Shown piece by piece: positions 5,933 through 13,963 of a stretch of 13,963 nucleotides of DNA. The notes beneath the pieces were generated by a model that worked only from the letters and a program-made list of their open reading frames with translations, made no database searches and was not told the origin of the DNA. The position numbers were made by a program, and so were the translations under genes. Position 1 is the first letter of the stretch; the number at the start of each line of letters is the position of its first letter. Source of the DNA: an uncultured Lacibacter sp. (lineage in GTDB: Bacteria; Bacteroidota; Bacteroidia; Chitinophagales; Chitinophagaceae); the NCBI RefSeq assembly GCF_946479605.1, contig NZ_CAMLGT010000078.1, forward strand, positions 1 through 13,963. The letters are read 5' to 3'.

Positions 5933-8900
5933 ATGAAAAAAAGGACTTCGATTGCTGAGGCATGCTTTGCCTTTAAAAAGCCGCTATTGATTATGAAGCT
6001 GACAATTTTGCTTGTTGTGCTGTGTACGTTCCAGGCTACTGCCGGACTTACAGCCCAAACAATTACATTTAAAACCAATGACGCTGAAATTGGTACTGTG
6101 CTCAGCAGTATCCAACGCCAGGGTGATTTCAGGTTTTTGTACAACTCCAAACTAAAAGACCTCAAACAGAAAGTTACAGTTGATTTCAAGGAGCTTGAGA
6201 TCAAAGATGTGCTGAAACAATTGTTTGCAGGTACCAATCTTACGTTTCTGCAACTGGATAATAACCTGGTTGCTATCCGTTCAAACAGTCCTGAAGAAAA
6301 AGACATCAAGGTTACCGGTAGGGTTACAAATGATGCTGGCGAAGGATTGGGTGCAGTATCAGTAACTGTGAAAGGTACCACACGTGGTACGGTTACGGAT
6401 ATGAACGGAAACTTTGCCATAACCGCACCTGAAAATGCAGTTCTGATTGTTTCTGCAATTGGTTATAACACACTTGAAGTAAATGTGAATAACCAACAGG
6501 TGGTAAATGTAAAACTTACACAAGCCACGCAAAAAATGGACGAAGTGGTAGTGGTTGGTTATGGTGTACAAAAAAGAAGTGTGCTTACAGGTGCCATTTC
6601 AAGTGTAAAAGCAAAGGATATTGAAAATGTTCCGAATGGCCGTATTGAACAGGCATTACAAGGCCGTGTATCCGGCGTTACCATTGCGTCTAACTCTGGT
6701 CAGCCCGGTTCTTCTTCAACTGTACGTGTGCGTGGTATCACCACGTTTAACGATAATAACCCGCTTTGGGTAATTGATGGTATGATCGTTGATAATGGCG
6801 GTATTGGTTTTTTAAACCAGGCCGATATTGAATCGATCGAAGTATTGAAAGATGCTGCATCGCTTGCCATTTATGGTGCACGTTCAGCAGCAGGTGTAAT
6901 TCTTGTTACGACTAAAAAAGGTAAGAAAGGAAAGATCAATGCAACCTACAATGGTTTTTACGGTGTATCATCACCTGAGCGCCGGTTGAAATTGCTCAAT
7001 GCCACACAATATGGTGCTTTGATGAATGAAAAATCTGTAGCAGCAGGTGGCAATGTTATTTTCCCCGACCTGAGCACATTAGGTGTTGGCACTGACTGGC
7101 AGGATGCCATTTTCAACAACAATGCAAGACGCTACTCACATGAAGTAAGCTTCAGCACAGGAAATGATGTATCTACTTTCTATGCTTCATTTGGTATTCA
7201 GGATTACCAGGGTATAGTGGCTACAGATATTTCTAACTACAATAAAAAAAGTATCCGTCTTAACTCCACACATAAAGCTGCTAAGTTTTTATCGTTCGGT
7301 CAAACATTCGGTTACACCCGTCAAACAACTGTAGGTATCGGAAGTTTGAACAGCGAGTTTGGTGGCGTACTTAGCTCTGCTATAAATCTTGATCCCATTA
7401 CTCCATTGGTTGTAACAGATCCTGCAGTGGCAAATACAAGTTTGTACACAAACAATGCTGTAATGCGTGATGAAAACGGAAACCCTTATGGTATTTCATC
7501 ATTGGTAGGCCAGGAAATTACTAACCCACTTGCTTATATTAAAACAAGATTAGGACGTTACGACTGGTCGGATGATATGGTGGGCAATGCGTATGTAGAA
7601 ATTGCACCAATACCCGGATTGAAATTCAGGTCAACCATTGGTGCCAAGCTTGCTTTCTGGGGTAATGAAGGATTTACACCAAAATATTATCTCAACGCAT
7701 CAACACTCACATCGCAAAACAATATTGGAAGAGAAACCAATAAAGGTTTTGGATGGAATGTTGAGAATACTGTGTCATACAACAAACGTTTTGGCGATCA
7801 TAATTTAGGTGTGCTTTTAGGACAAGGCGCTTATGTTGATGGAATTGTTTCCAGTTCAGGTGTTACCTATTTTGATATTCCTGTTACTGATTACCGTGAC
7901 GCATCGTTCAACTTTGGTGCTACTGCAGCTAAAAAAGATTCATGGGCAAGCAATGGTGTTATACATAAAGTATCATCACTGTTTACACGTGTAAACTACG
8001 ATTACAAAGAAAAATATCTCTTTACAGGTATCATGCGCAGAGATGGTTCATCTCGCTTTGGTACCAATAACAAGTATGGCTATTTCCCTTCATTCTCTGT
8101 TGGCTGGGTTGCCTCTAACGAAGATTTCTGGGTTGTAAATAATGTTGTTAATCAGTTGAAAGTTCGTGGTGGATATGGTGTTACCGGTAATGATGCCATT
8201 GGTAATTTCCGTTACCTCTCAACAATTGGCGGTGGCCGTAACTATACATACGGTAATGGTGGCGTTATTCAACCAGGCTTTAGCCCGAATGCTCCTGAAA
8301 ATCCAGATCTGCGTTGGGAAGAAACACGCCAGCTCAATATTGGTTTAGAAGCACGCCTGCTCAAAGATTTCAATCTTACTGTTGACTTCTTCAAGAAAAC
8401 AACAAAAGGAATTTTACAGGATGTAGATATTCCCGGTTATGTTGGTGCAACAGGTCGTCCGGCAGGTAACGTTGCTGATATGGATAATACAGGTGTTGAA
8501 GTTGAATTGGGCTATCGCAAGCGTTTTGGCGAATTCAATTTCTCTGCAAACGGTAACGTAACATTCCTTCGCAACAATGTTTCTTATGTAGGATTGGGCA
8601 AAACTGAAATTGCAGGTTATGCCAGCTTCCAGTCAATGGGTCCTGTAACCATCATTAAAGCAGGTATGCCATTCAATACGTTCTACGGATACCAAACCGA
8701 TGGTATTTTCCAAAACTGGAGCGAAGTGAATGCCTACAAAAATTCAACCGGTGCATTGATGCAGCCAAAAGCAAAACCCGGCGATTTCCGTTGGAAAGAT
8801 GCTGATGGCAATGGTGTAATTGATGCGCAGGATAAAGTAAACCTTGGTAACTCTTTACCAAAAGTAACATTTGGTTTTACTGTTAATGCAGAATACAAAG

Positions 8901-9337
8901 GGTTTGATCTGATGCTCTTCACGCAGGGAGCTACAGGTAATAAGATATTCCAGGGGCTTCGCCGTTTGGATATCGGTAATTCAAACTATTCAACAAAAGC
9001 ATTGTCACGTTGGACAGGCGAGGGCACATCAAATACTTACCCACGTTTAACCAATCTTGATGAGAACGGAAACTTTGGTAATATGTCTGATTTTTATCTT
9101 GAAAAAGGTGATTACCTCCGTTTCAAATTGGTTCAGCTCGGCTATTCTATTACCAACAAAGCTGTTCAGCGTATCGGCATTTCCAAACTGCGTATTTATG
9201 TAACTGGCGAAAACCTGTTTACAATTACAAGGTACAGTGGTTATGATCCTGAGATCGGTGGTTCTGTGTTTGGTATTGATAAGGGTTATTATCCCCAGGC
9301 AAGAACATTCCTGTGTGGTATTAATTTACAATTTTAA
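5933..9337 (+). CDS. SusC/RagA-family TonB-dependent receptor with N-terminal STN signalling domain
   Basis: A 1134-residue outer-membrane transporter from ATG 5933; an in-frame ATG at 5867 would add 22 non-signal-like residues. In order: a Lys/Arg-rich leader and hydrophobic signal (to about residue 42, with a second Met at 21), STN domain (about 44-116), carboxypeptidase-regulatory-like Ig domain (about 127-200), TonB-box-like DEVVVVGYG (203-211), plug domain including the SusC hallmark around GRVSGVTI and PLWVIDG, then a long beta-barrel ending in the outer-membrane C-terminal aromatic Phe. It imports oligosaccharides with energy from TonB-ExbBD and pairs with the SusD-like lid encoded 4 nt downstream. 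The STN domain marks it as a transducer that also signals to the FecR-like protein encoded upstream. Full length, no frameshift. Confidence 0.97.
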   Translation: MKKRTSIAEACFAFKKPLLIMKLTILLVVLCTFQATAGLTAQTITFKTNDAEIGTVLSSIQRQGDFRFLYNSKLKDLKQKVTVDFKELEIKDVLKQLFAGTNLTFLQLDNNLVAIRSNSPEEKDIKVTGRVTNDAGEGLGAVSVTVKGTTRGTVTDMNGNFAITAPENAVLIVSAIGYNTLEVNVNNQQVVNVKLTQATQKMDEVVVVGYGVQKRSVLTGAISSVKAKDIENVPNGRIEQALQGRVSGVTIASNSGQPGSSSTVRVRGITTFNDNNPLWVIDGMIVDNGGIGFLNQADIESIEVLKDAASLAIYGARSAAGVILVTTKKGKKGKINATYNGFYGVSSPERRLKLLNATQYGALMNEKSVAAGGNVIFPDLSTLGVGTDWQDAIFNNNARRYSHEVSFSTGNDVSTFYASFGIQDYQGIVATDISNYNKKSIRLNSTHKAAKFLSFGQTFGYTRQTTVGIGSLNSEFGGVLSSAINLDPITPLVVTDPAVANTSLYTNNAVMRDENGNPYGISSLVGQEITNPLAYIKTRLGRYDWSDDMVGNAYVEIAPIPGLKFRSTIGAKLAFWGNEGFTPKYYLNASTLTSQNNIGRETNKGFGWNVENTVSYNKRFGDHNLGVLLGQGAYVDGIVSSSGVTYFDIPVTDYRDASFNFGATAAKKDSWASNGVIHKVSSLFTRVNYDYKEKYLFTGIMRRDGSSRFGTNNKYGYFPSFSVGWVASNEDFWVVNNVVNQLKVRGGYGVTGNDAIGNFRYLSTIGGGRNYTYGNGGVIQPGFSPNAPENPDLRWEETRQLNIGLEARLLKDFNLTVDFFKKTTKGILQDVDIPGYVGATGRPAGNVADMDNTGVEVELGYRKRFGEFNFSANGNVTFLRNNVSYVGLGKTEIAGYASFQSMGPVTIIKAGMPFNTFYGYQTDGIFQNWSEVNAYKNSTGALMQPKAKPGDFRWKDADGNGVIDAQDKVNLGNSLPKVTFGFTVNAEYKGFDLMLFTQGATGNKIFQGLRRLDIGNSNYSTKALSRWTGEGTSNTYPRLTNLDENGNFGNMSDFYLEKGDYLRFKLVQLGYSITNKAVQRIGISKLRIYVTGENLFTITRYSGYDPEIGGSVFGIDKGYYPQARTFLCGINLQF

Positions 9338-9341
9338 ATGA

Positions 9342-10853
9342 ATGGTTATGCGTACAATCAAAATATTATCCGCTGCAATGCTGCTTGGTGTAAGCATTGT
9401 TTCGTGCAAAAAAAGTTTTCTTGAAATACAACCCGATGGACAGTTCCTTTCATCGAACTATTATCAAAACCAGGAACAGGCATTTTCTGGTGTGATTGCG
9501 GTGTATGATGTGCTCCGCAAAAACTCAGGTGGTTTTGAAAACATGATCACCATGATGAATGCCGGCAGCGATGATCATGTAGCCGGTGGTGGTGGTGCAA
9601 CTGATGGTGAAGGCATTCAGTCGTTCTCTAACTTTACCATTAACGCCAATAAAATACCGCTCAGTTTCTGGAGCGATCATTACCAGGGCATTTTCCGTGC
9701 AAACATGTTATTGTCGAAGTTGCCTGATGTGCCGATGGATGCAAATCTGAAGGCAAGATATACTGCCGAAACAAAGACCTTGCGTGCTTTGTATTATTTC
9801 AACCTGGTGCGGATGTTCAAAAACATTCCTTTGTTTACATCACCCGTATCAACAGATGAAATGTATAATGTAACACAGGCAACACCTGCTGCTGTATATG
9901 CACAGATCGAAAAAGATCTGAACGAAGCAATTGGTGCATTGCCCGGAACATTAGCATCATCTGAACTTGGAAGAATTACAAAAGGTGCAGCTATTGCTTT
10001 GTTAGGTAAAGTGTATCTGTATGAAGGAAAGAAAACAGAAGCAGCTGCACAACTTGCGCTGGTGAATGGTAATCCGGTTGGTACAAGCCAGTTTGGATAC
10101 AAGTTGCTTACAAACTTTGGCGATCTGTGGTTAACAAATAACAAATTCAATACAGAGTCAATTCTTGAAGCAAACCATTCTGGTTTAGGTACATCGCATT
10201 GGGGAATTTGGGGAAGCGGTACAGATGAAGGTAATACCGTGAATGTCATGGTAGGTCCTCGTGGTTATGTTCGTAAAACAAATGCAGCTCCTGATCTTCC
10301 ATCTGGATGGAGTTTCAATGTAATTACACAAGGTTTGTATGATGTACTTAATGGCGATCCTCGTTTTGGTGCAACTATTCTTGATATAAAGGCATTGGCT
10401 GCATCTGGTGATGCAGAGTATGTTGCCGGTTATGAAAACACAGGTTATTTCCTGAACAAGTTTACTCCCCGCCAGTCCGATGTATCAACAGGTGGTGGCG
10501 ATGCTGTGCTGAACTATAAACAAAACTCTTACATCATTCGCTTAGCCGATACTTACCTGATGGAAGCAGAAGCGTTAGGTGGTACAGGTGCACGTGCGCA
10601 GGCATTGCTTGATGCAGTAAGAGCAAGGGTGGGTTTAACCTCAACTCCTGTTTCACTGGCAGCAATTAAACTTGAACGTAGAAAAGAACTGGCTGGCGAA
10701 GGTCATCGTTTCTTTGATCTTGTTCGTTGGGGCGATGCTGCAACAGCACTCAGTTCAAGAGGATTTACTGCAGGTAAAAATGAAGTGTTTCCGATTCCTT
10801 TCAGGGAACTGCTTAACACAAAGCTTCAGCAAAATCCAGGTTATAACCAATAA
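9342..10853 (+). CDS. SusD/RagB-family glycan-binding lipoprotein
   Basis: A 503-residue surface lipoprotein with lipobox Ile-Val-Ser-Cys (Cys22). Family hallmarks are the N-terminal FLEIQPDG segment, the TPR helix ETKTLRALYYFNLVRMF (143-159), and the C-terminal signature RRKELAGEGHRFFDLVRWG (446-464). SusD proteins sit as a lid on the SusC barrel and capture oligosaccharides. The gene starts 4 nt after the SusC-like stop, implying tight co-expression. Two in-frame ATGs compete, 9342 and 9348; both leave an intact signal peptide, and the second (MRTIKIL) looks equally natural. The aromatic side chains that would define glycan specificity cannot be assigned from sequence alone. Confidence 0.97.
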   Translation: MVMRTIKILSAAMLLGVSIVSCKKSFLEIQPDGQFLSSNYYQNQEQAFSGVIAVYDVLRKNSGGFENMITMMNAGSDDHVAGGGGATDGEGIQSFSNFTINANKIPLSFWSDHYQGIFRANMLLSKLPDVPMDANLKARYTAETKTLRALYYFNLVRMFKNIPLFTSPVSTDEMYNVTQATPAAVYAQIEKDLNEAIGALPGTLASSELGRITKGAAIALLGKVYLYEGKKTEAAAQLALVNGNPVGTSQFGYKLLTNFGDLWLTNNKFNTESILEANHSGLGTSHWGIWGSGTDEGNTVNVMVGPRGYVRKTNAAPDLPSGWSFNVITQGLYDVLNGDPRFGATILDIKALAASGDAEYVAGYENTGYFLNKFTPRQSDVSTGGGDAVLNYKQNSYIIRLADTYLMEAEALGGTGARAQALLDAVRARVGLTSTPVSLAAIKLERRKELAGEGHRFFDLVRWGDAATALSSRGFTAGKNEVFPIPFRELLNTKLQQNPGYNQ

Positions 10854-10865
10854 ACAGCAATTGTT

Positions 10866-11960
10866 ATGTTAACGATAAAAAAATTAACCGCTATACTGTG
10901 TACGGCAGTGTTGTTTGCTGCCTGTATAAAGAAAGACGGGATCGATCAGGATCTTTCATTCCTGAACTCTGCGAGTTCCGCCAATGCATCAAAGATCTTC
11001 GATATCAGTAATAATAATTCCGGTGTTGTAAAAATTACACCATTGGGCGAAGGTGTTTCTTCTTTTACTGTAAACTATGGTCATGGTACCGGTGCTTCTG
11101 CTTCGGCAGTTGTACTGCCCGGCTACAGCACGTCACATGTTTATCCTGAAGGAACATATACTGTTGTAATTGTTGCCAAGGATCTTGCAGGACATGAAAA
11201 AAGTACCAGCTATCCTTTGCAGGTAACCTATCGTGCACCTGAAAATGTTACCATCACAACATCGGATGAAATGAAAGTAAAAGCAACGGCATTGTATGCG
11301 AAATCTTTTCTTGTTTATTACGGCGATGTGGCGAACGAAACAGGTACGCCAATGGCTATTGATCAGGAATTGCCCCCGCATACTTATCCTGCAAGCGGCG
11401 GACCATTTACATTAAGAGTAGTGGCCTTAAGTGGTGGTGCAGCAACAACCACAGCCACCAAAACGCTGTTTGGTTTTCCTATTGATTTTGAAACAGCTGC
11501 TGTGAATTACTTCTTCGGAACATTTGGTGATGTTACGTTTACTAAAACAGCAAACCCGGCAGCGGGCGGATTGAATACAAGCGCTACTGTTGGCAGATAT
11601 GTAAAACCTGCAGGTGTACCTAACTGGAGCGGCACATACAGTCCGTTAAACATTCCTTTGAATTTTGCTTATGGCAAAAAAGTAAAAGTGCTGGTGTATA
11701 ATCCTGATGCAGCGAATGTTGGAAAAATGATGAACGTAGAACTGGAGTGGGCAATAGGTGGAACACCTGCAAATGGTGTGGCCGTGCTGAAAGCTCCTTT
11801 TACAACTTCCGGTGCGTGGGAAGAACTGGTGTTTGATTTTAGTGGAAATGCCGGCATTCCTGCAAACGCCAAGTTTACACAACTCGTATTACGTTTCAAC
11901 GATGCAGCGAATGGTGCAGGTGAAACTTTTTACGTAGATAATTTCCGATTAACTAACTAA
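10866..11960 (+). CDS. SusE-position surface lipoprotein with PKD-like domains and C-terminal lectin-like domain
   Basis: A 364-residue lipoprotein with lipobox Phe-Ala-Ala-Cys (Cys20), followed by a Lys-Lys-Asp stretch that may serve surface export. Two PKD/Ig-like beta-sandwiches follow (about 40-123, with a SHVYPEGTYTVVIVAKD strand typical of PKD folds, and about 124-202). The C-terminal part (about 205-364) starts IDFE and ends ETFYVDNFRL, the beginning and end seen in jelly-roll carbohydrate-binding modules of laminarinase-associated proteins. It occupies the SusE/SusF position 12 nt after the SusD-like gene. It is likely a surface glycan-binding protein that retains polysaccharide at the cell. 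Binding is inferred from fold and position; no module family can be named with certainty. Confidence 0.85.
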   Translation: MLTIKKLTAILCTAVLFAACIKKDGIDQDLSFLNSASSANASKIFDISNNNSGVVKITPLGEGVSSFTVNYGHGTGASASAVVLPGYSTSHVYPEGTYTVVIVAKDLAGHEKSTSYPLQVTYRAPENVTITTSDEMKVKATALYAKSFLVYYGDVANETGTPMAIDQELPPHTYPASGGPFTLRVVALSGGAATTTATKTLFGFPIDFETAAVNYFFGTFGDVTFTKTANPAAGGLNTSATVGRYVKPAGVPNWSGTYSPLNIPLNFAYGKKVKVLVYNPDAANVGKMMNVELEWAIGGTPANGVAVLKAPFTTSGAWEELVFDFSGNAGIPANAKFTQLVLRFNDAANGAGETFYVDNFRLTN

Positions 11961-11963
11961 TAA

Positions 11964-12908
11964 ATGAATGTTATGCATAAGCTTTTCAAACATACAGTTT
12001 TCATTTCTTCCTGCGTGTTGCTGCTGGCCAGCTGCAAGCAAAAGGAATATGCAATGGGAGAGCTGACAGCTCCAACCGACCTGGTGGTAACAGCAGAAGT
12101 GTTGGGACAAAATACAGCAAACCCCAATGGTGATGGTTCAGGTAATGTAAAGATCACTGTGGCAGCAAAAAATGCACTTTCGTATAAAGTAGATTATGAT
12201 GCAGCAGATGCAGTTGATCTTGTGTACCTGCCAACCGGATCCGTAACAAAAAAATATACAAAGCTGGGCGTAAATACTTATCGTATTACTGCCGTAGCAT
12301 ACGGTAAAGGTGGCACTGCTACTTCTGTTACAAAAGAAGTAACTGTAAAAAGTGATTTTACACCAGATGCTACATTGGTTACAAACGTTACAGGCGGTTC
12401 ATCCAAAACATGGGTAGTCGATCAATCAGTGCCAGGGCATTTTGGAGTAGGTCCATGGGAGCTTGCTTCTGTAACACCGGCATGGTGGTCGGCTGGCATC
12501 AATGAAAAAGTGGCTTGTTGTAATTGTTTCTATACCGCTACGTTTACGTTCAGAAAAGTAGCTGCATCCAACACATACAACCTGCAGGTTACATCGCCCA
12601 ATGGTGCATTTACCAAAACAGGAGCACTTGCTTCTATTCCTGGTATTCCTGGTGGTGGTGATGAAGGTTGTTATGCTTATGGCGGTGGTACAGGCGACTT
12701 TACATTTGTACCAGCAAGCTCAGGTATTGCAGCAGGTGCGCCTTCTACACAAACAAGTATTCTTCTTGCAGGAAACGCAACATATATCGGTTACGGTTCT
12801 TTACAGAAAGAATATGAGATCATGGTTGTTACTCCCACTTATATGTATCTGCGTGTGCAGGGTACAGAAACAGGAAACGCCTGGTATATTAAACTCAAAG
12901 CTCAGTAA
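11964..12908 (+). CDS. Second accessory surface lipoprotein with PKD-like domain and Cys-rich C-terminal domain
   Basis: A 314-residue lipoprotein with lipobox Leu-Ala-Ser-Cys (Cys24). An N-terminal PKD-like domain (about 37-130, starting TAPTDLVVTAEV) precedes a C-terminal domain (about 138-314) that starts SSKTWVVDQSVPGHFGVGP, contains a Trp pair (174-175), and ends NAWYIKLKA. Domains of this type are known from beta-glucan loci of Bacteroidota, often next to GH16 enzymes. A Cys-Cys-Asn-Cys cluster (185-188) plus Cys236 is unusual for a secreted protein and could be disulfide-bonded or bind metal. The gene begins directly after tandem stop codons of the previous gene (TAATAA at 11958-11963). 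An alternative start is ATG 11973. It is probably another glycan-binding component of the locus. Confidence 0.85.
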   Translation: MNVMHKLFKHTVFISSCVLLLASCKQKEYAMGELTAPTDLVVTAEVLGQNTANPNGDGSGNVKITVAAKNALSYKVDYDAADAVDLVYLPTGSVTKKYTKLGVNTYRITAVAYGKGGTATSVTKEVTVKSDFTPDATLVTNVTGGSSKTWVVDQSVPGHFGVGPWELASVTPAWWSAGINEKVACCNCFYTATFTFRKVAASNTYNLQVTSPNGAFTKTGALASIPGIPGGGDEGCYAYGGGTGDFTFVPASSGIAAGAPSTQTSILLAGNATYIGYGSLQKEYEIMVVTPTYMYLRVQGTETGNAWYIKLKAQ

Positions 12909-12930
12909 GCAGCAATCGGGTCATAACAGC

Positions 12931-12958
12931 AAGGAGGGAAGTGTAAACTTCCTTCCTT
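12931..12958 (+). promoter_or_regulatory. Intergenic hairpin between lipoprotein and GH16 genes
   Basis: Inverted repeat 12931-12942 with 12947-12958 (12 bp, one G-T wobble, loop GTAA). Only a broken T-run (CTTATCT) follows, so termination would be partial at best. It lies 22 nt after the lipoprotein stop and 62 nt before the GH16 start, and may tune expression of the enzyme relative to the transport genes. Confidence 0.6.
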
Positions 12959-13020
12959 CTTATCTATAATGATCGTACTGCATGTGATGCGGTATGGTTT
13001 ACAAAGATGAAACTCACACT

Positions 13021-13963
13021 ATGATGCAATTTATTTTCCGGCAAACCATCAGCACAGTTTTGCTGACGGTGCTGTTGTTTCAGGCTTATTCCTGTTCAAA
13101 AAAAGGAACATCGGGCGGCCCTCAGCCTCCTGTCAATCTCTCATCAATCAGTATTGTTGATGTAACGCAGCAACGGGACAATAAAAATCCTTCTGCATTC
13201 CGGTTTTACATCAATGTTGTTCCGGTATCAACAAAAGAAATTAAAGTTAATTATACCACAAAGGACAGTACAGCACTAAGCAGTACTGATTATACTGCGG
13301 CCTCCGGCACGTTAACGATTCCTGCAGGTCAGTCGGTAGCTTATGTTGATGTAACAGTACGTGGCGACAGCTTACGGCAAACCGATCAGTTTTTTACAGT
13401 TGTACTGACCAACCCTGTAAATGCAAAACTGGAAGGCGCAGGCAGGGCCTTAGGCACTATCCAGAATAATGGCACATGGCTGCCAACAGATAACAGCGGC
13501 TACAGCACACCGTTATCATACCCCGGTTACACATTGGTTTGGAACAATGAATTTTCAGGCGATGCACTTAACCTTTCTGAATGGAACCAGGAAATTGGAA
13601 ACGGAGCAAGCGGCTGGGGTAATAATGAACTTCAATATTATACCAACAGTTCAAAGAACTCATTTCTTTCAAATGGCAACCTCATTATTGAAGCAAGAAA
13701 AGAAGTGACGGGCAATTTCAATTATACTTCCTGCCGTATGACCACGCAGGGAAAAAAGGAATTTAAGTTTGGTCGTATCGACATCAGGGCAAAACTGCCG
13801 GTAGGTAAAGGAATATGGCCTGCGTTGTGGATGCTGGGTGCAAACATTAACACAGTTGGCTGGCCGGTTTGTGGCGAAATTGATATTATGGAACTTGTGG
13901 GTACAAACCCTGCAAGAGTACATGGTACCATGCACTGGAAACCAGTGAGCGGTGCCAGTATAA
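13021..13963 (+). CDS. Calx-beta/GH16 laminarinase-type endo-beta-glucanase lipoprotein (3' end outside window)
   Basis: The frame is open from ATG 13021 to the window end (314 codons seen). A signal peptide ends in Tyr-Ser-Cys (Cys25 lipidated), so the enzyme is likely on the cell surface. Residues about 42-150 form a Calx-beta domain (DYTAASGTLTIPAGQ segment). The GH16 domain starts near 167 (YTLVWNNEFSG), continues through WGNNELQYYT, GIWPALWML (264-272) and the active site GEIDIMELVG (285-294), to HGTMHW near the edge. In GH16 the first Glu of ExDxxE (Glu286) is the nucleophile, Asp288 assists and Glu291 is the acid/base. The extra residue (beta-bulge) and GEIDIME wording point to beta-1,3-glucanases (laminarinases) rather than lichenases. 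A second Met follows directly at 13024. About 100 or more residues are missing. Confidence 0.95.
   Translation, partial: MMQFIFRQTISTVLLTVLLFQAYSCSKKGTSGGPQPPVNLSSISIVDVTQQRDNKNPSAFRFYINVVPVSTKEIKVNYTTKDSTALSSTDYTAASGTLTIPAGQSVAYVDVTVRGDSLRQTDQFFTVVLTNPVNAKLEGAGRALGTIQNNGTWLPTDNSGYSTPLSYPGYTLVWNNEFSGDALNLSEWNQEIGNGASGWGNNELQYYTNSSKNSFLSNGNLIIEARKEVTGNFNYTSCRMTTQGKKEFKFGRIDIRAKLPVGKGIWPALWMLGANINTVGWPVCGEIDIMELVGTNPARVHGTMHWKPVSGASI

Noticed and set aside
5893..6420. 175-codon minus-strand open frame inside the SusC-like gene
   Set aside because: It is a shadow of the plus-strand coding frame; the translation shows no domain and it has no promoter.
9794..10249. 151-codon minus-strand open frame inside the SusD-like gene
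   Set aside because: It is antisense to a strongly conserved SusD region, with no recognisable product.
12601..12969. 122-codon plus-strand frame overlapping the second accessory lipoprotein
   Set aside because: It is an alternate frame of the lipoprotein coding sequence, low in complexity (Val/Leu/Gln rich), without start context.

Overview
The window looks like chromosome of a Bacteroidota bacterium, most likely of the Chitinophagaceae/Sphingobacteriales side. The reasons are SusC/SusD-type genes, an ECF sigma factor plus FecR pair of the Bacteroidota kind, TAnnTTTG promoter elements, mostly weak Shine-Dalgarno sequences and moderate GC content. The lineage is inferred from gene content only.

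Left part (about 1-3925), mostly housekeeping. A TPP riboswitch on the minus strand opens the window; the thiamine gene it controls lies off the left edge, and a TATCTTTG -7 element sits upstream of it. On the plus strand follow a secreted GIN-domain (DUF2807) protein built of seven Ser-Gly-Ala repeats with a strong terminator, an initiator tRNA-fMet with its own promoter and terminator, the ribosome-assembly GTPases era and der, and a small charged lipoprotein closed by a textbook terminator.

Right part (about 4002-13963, continuing past the edge), one polysaccharide utilisation locus, all on the plus strand. The order is ECF sigma factor (TTG start), FecR-like anti-sigma factor, SusC-like TonB-dependent receptor with an N-terminal STN signalling domain, SusD-like lipoprotein, two further surface lipoproteins with PKD-like folds, and a Calx-beta/GH16 lipoprotein with the ExDxxE active site of laminarinase-type beta-glucanases, cut by the window end. 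The likely logic: GH16 cuts a beta-1,3-glucan (laminarin-like) at the cell surface, SusD and the accessory lipoproteins hold the oligosaccharides, SusC imports them, and the STN domain reports occupancy through FecR to the sigma factor, which switches the locus on. Substrate and regulatory wiring are inferred from family knowledge.

No phage, insertion sequence, CRISPR array or defence system was seen. The less ordinary points are a conserved-looking hairpin just before the SusC gene, a Cys-Cys-Asn-Cys cluster in the second accessory lipoprotein, the non-ATG start of the sigma factor, and a five-codon mini-ORF overlapping the GH16 start. No gene-free stretch exceeds 300 bases.
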